Shown: positions 5,991-7,231 of the stretch, in pieces
Layout of the letters: each line of letters begins with the position of its first letter
How positions within the stretch are numbered: the stretch's first letter is position 1
Translations under genes and position numbers: made by a program
The notes under the pieces: generated by a model
Seen by the model: only the letters and a program-made list of their open reading frames with translations
What the model was told of the DNA's origin: nothing
The model's database searches: none
Origin: Actinomycetes bacterium
Lineage (GTDB): Bacteria; Actinomycetota; Acidimicrobiia; Acidimicrobiales; Acidimicrobiaceae
NCBI GenBank assembly: GCA_021844725.1
Contig: JAKBSX010000136.1
Coordinates: 1-7,231, forward strand
Direction of reading: 5' to 3'
DNA length: 7,231 bases

Positions 5991-7169
5991 ATGGTTCAGT
6001 ACAAATGGATCGCACTCTCGAACACTACTTTGGGAGTTTTGATGGCGACCATTAACGCAAACATCGTCCTCATATCTCTTCCAGCCATTTTCAGGGGGAT
6101 AAAGCTCAATCCATTGGCTTCAGATGCGTTTCAGTATCTATTGTGGGTGCTCTTTGGCTACTTTATAGTCACGACAATCCTGCTCGTAACTTTTGGGCGA
6201 ATATCAGACATATTCGGAAGAGTGAGACTATTCAATGCGGGGTTTGCAGTTTTCACCGTTGGGTCCCTCGCCCTTTTCCTTACCCCCAATACCGGAAGTC
6301 TCGGGGCTACGGAGCTTGTTTTATTCAGAGTGATCCAAGGGCTAGGCGCATCTTTTCTCTTCGCAAATAGCGCCGCGATCTTGACAGATGCTTTCCCTCC
6401 AAGAGAAAGAGGTAAGGCACTGGGAATAAATCAGATAGCGGCTATTGTCGGCTCATTACTAGGCCTCATTTTGGGCGGGGTCTTGGCGTCATTTGACTGG
6501 CGGCTCGTCTTCCTCGTGAGCGTCCCGGTTGGCGTTGTTGGCACAATCTGGTCGTACTTGAAACTCAGAGAGACCGCAAAGACGAATAGAAATCAAAAAT
6601 TGGATATTTGGGGGAATATCACATTCGGAGTCGGGTTAACCCTGATTTTAATCGGCGTGATATACGGCCTTTTGCCTTATGGTTCATCCGTTATGGGTTG
6701 GGTCAATCCTTGGGTTATTGCGAGTCTCGTATGTGGTACTGCCCTACTTTTCGCTTTCCCCTTCATAGAAAAGCGCGTCCAGGAGCCCATGTTTCACTTG
6801 GGTCTTTTCAAAATTAGAATGTTCAGCGCTGCGAGTGTTTCGAGTTTTTTGAGCGCTGTAGGACGCGGCGGTGTGATGATTGTTCTCATTGTGTTACTAC
6901 AGGGCATCTGGCTTCCTCTCCACGGCTACAGCTTCGTGTCCACTCCATTTTGGGCGGGCGTCTACCTGATTCCATTCCTCTTGGGCTTTGTCGCCATGGG
7001 ACCTTTGAGTGGGTGGCTATCGGACAGAATGGGTGCAAGACTTCTCTCTACAGTAGGAGTGGGAATAGTTGCTGCAGCATTTCTTTCACTGAGTTTTCTT
7101 CCCTACGATTTTCAGTACCCAGTTTTTGGGTCCATGATTTTCGTCATGGGTGTTGGTGGTGGTATGTGA
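5991..7169 (+). CDS. MFS drug-exporter-type transporter (DHA2/EmrB-QacA), 3' end missing
   Basis: This is a proton-driven export permease of the cytoplasmic membrane; 392 residues are visible. Motif A after the second helix is G69-RISDIFG-R79. Motif B in helix four is R113-VIQGLGA. Motif C in helix five is [10 protein letters not shown] (154-163), typical of antiporters. [12 protein letters not shown] (170-181) is the usual DHA2 sequence before helix six. A second motif A-like loop is at 341-350 ([10 protein letters not shown]). The family normally has 14 helices and around 470-500 residues. The frame stops at 7167-7169 in the middle of the GVGGGM motif, where the sequence changes to an inverted piece of the GT-C-like gene, so the last helices are lost through the junction and the stop is not the real one. 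ATG 5991 is preferred over TTG 5982, because relatives begin a few residues before YKW. The drug or metabolite exported is unknown. Confidence 0.88.
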   Translation: MVQYKWIALSNTTLGVLMATINANIVLISLPAIFRGIKLNPLASDAFQYLLWVLFGYFIVTTILLVTFGRISDIFGRVRLFNAGFAVFTVGSLALFLTPNTGSLGATELVLFRVIQGLGASFLFANSAAILTDAFPPRERGKALGINQIAAIVGSLLGLILGGVLASFDWRLVFLVSVPVGVVGTIWSYLKLRETAKTNRNQKLDIWGNITFGVGLTLILIGVIYGLLPYGSSVMGWVNPWVIASLVCGTALLFAFPFIEKRVQEPMFHLGLFKIRMFSAASVSSFLSAVGRGGVMIVLIVLLQGIWLPLHGYSFVSTPFWAGVYLIPFLLGFVAMGPLSGWLSDRMGARLLSTVGVGIVAAAFLSLSFLPYDFQYPVFGSMIFVMGVGGGM

Positions 7170-7225
7170 TTTTTTTGGTAGGGACCAGGACGCATGTGAT
7201 ACCCTTGGCGCCTGTCTTGCCAAGT
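7165..7225 (+). repeat. Terminal inverted copy of 4658-4719 (probable chimeric join)
   Basis: These 61 bases match the reverse complement of 4658-4719 throughout, except for seven T instead of eight in the homopolymer. Beyond 7225 the match continues only with a further one-base gap (AGAT) and then stops. The join lies within the MFS gene, where both sequences share TGTTGGTGGT and TGTGA. Confidence 0.9.
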
Positions 7226-7231
7226 AGATCG

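Noticed and set aside
7165..7231. A natural C-terminus of the MFS transporter at 7169
   Set aside because: The stop codon arises only at the join to the inverted copy, and the remaining helices of the family are absent.

Overview
The window looks like a piece of a mesophilic archaeal chromosome, possibly from the Thaumarchaeota/Bathyarchaeota side of the TACK group; the lineage is inferred and not tested. The reasons are TATA-like boxes about 25-30 bases upstream of several starts (little or no leader), frequent TTG starts, a small winged-helix protein of the type common in archaea, and several small or polytopic membrane proteins of archaeal style. No rRNA, tRNA, CRISPR array or insertion sequence was recognised.

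Layout. Bases 3-185 (+) are the C-terminal tail of an unidentified protein. A small winged-helix regulator lies at 286-603 (-). After a divergent spacer with a 61-base pyrimidine tract comes a four-helix membrane protein with a Gly/Met/Tyr-rich loop (854-1357, +). A spacer of about 570 bases follows, then a secreted His-rich protein (1930-2451, +) and a GalE-type NAD-dependent sugar epimerase (2611-3537, +). Convergent to the epimerase are a 68-residue two-helix membrane protein broken by one extra base (3621-3828, -) and a 548-residue polytopic GT-C-like membrane protein broken by an 8-base homopolymer (3932-5579, -). A spacer of about 410 bases leads to a DHA2/EmrB-type MFS transporter (5991-7169, +), cut off at its 3' end.

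The strongest unexpected signal is at the right edge. Bases 7165-7225 are a near-perfect inverted copy of 4658-4719, inside the GT-C-like gene, joined in the middle of a conserved MFS motif. The copy has seven T where the internal locus has eight A, and the seven-base version restores the reading frame of the GT-C-like gene. This fits a chimeric join (amplification or assembly artefact) plus a homopolymer error, rather than a real gene end or two real genes. Other likely single-base errors are at about 3771 and 872-875, so coordinates and starts should be read with that in mind.

Functionally, the epimerase and the GT-C-like protein could both serve surface glycan synthesis, one supplying a nucleotide sugar and the other acting at the membrane. 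This rests on family membership and proximity only. I see no convincing new multi-gene defence or mobile system here.
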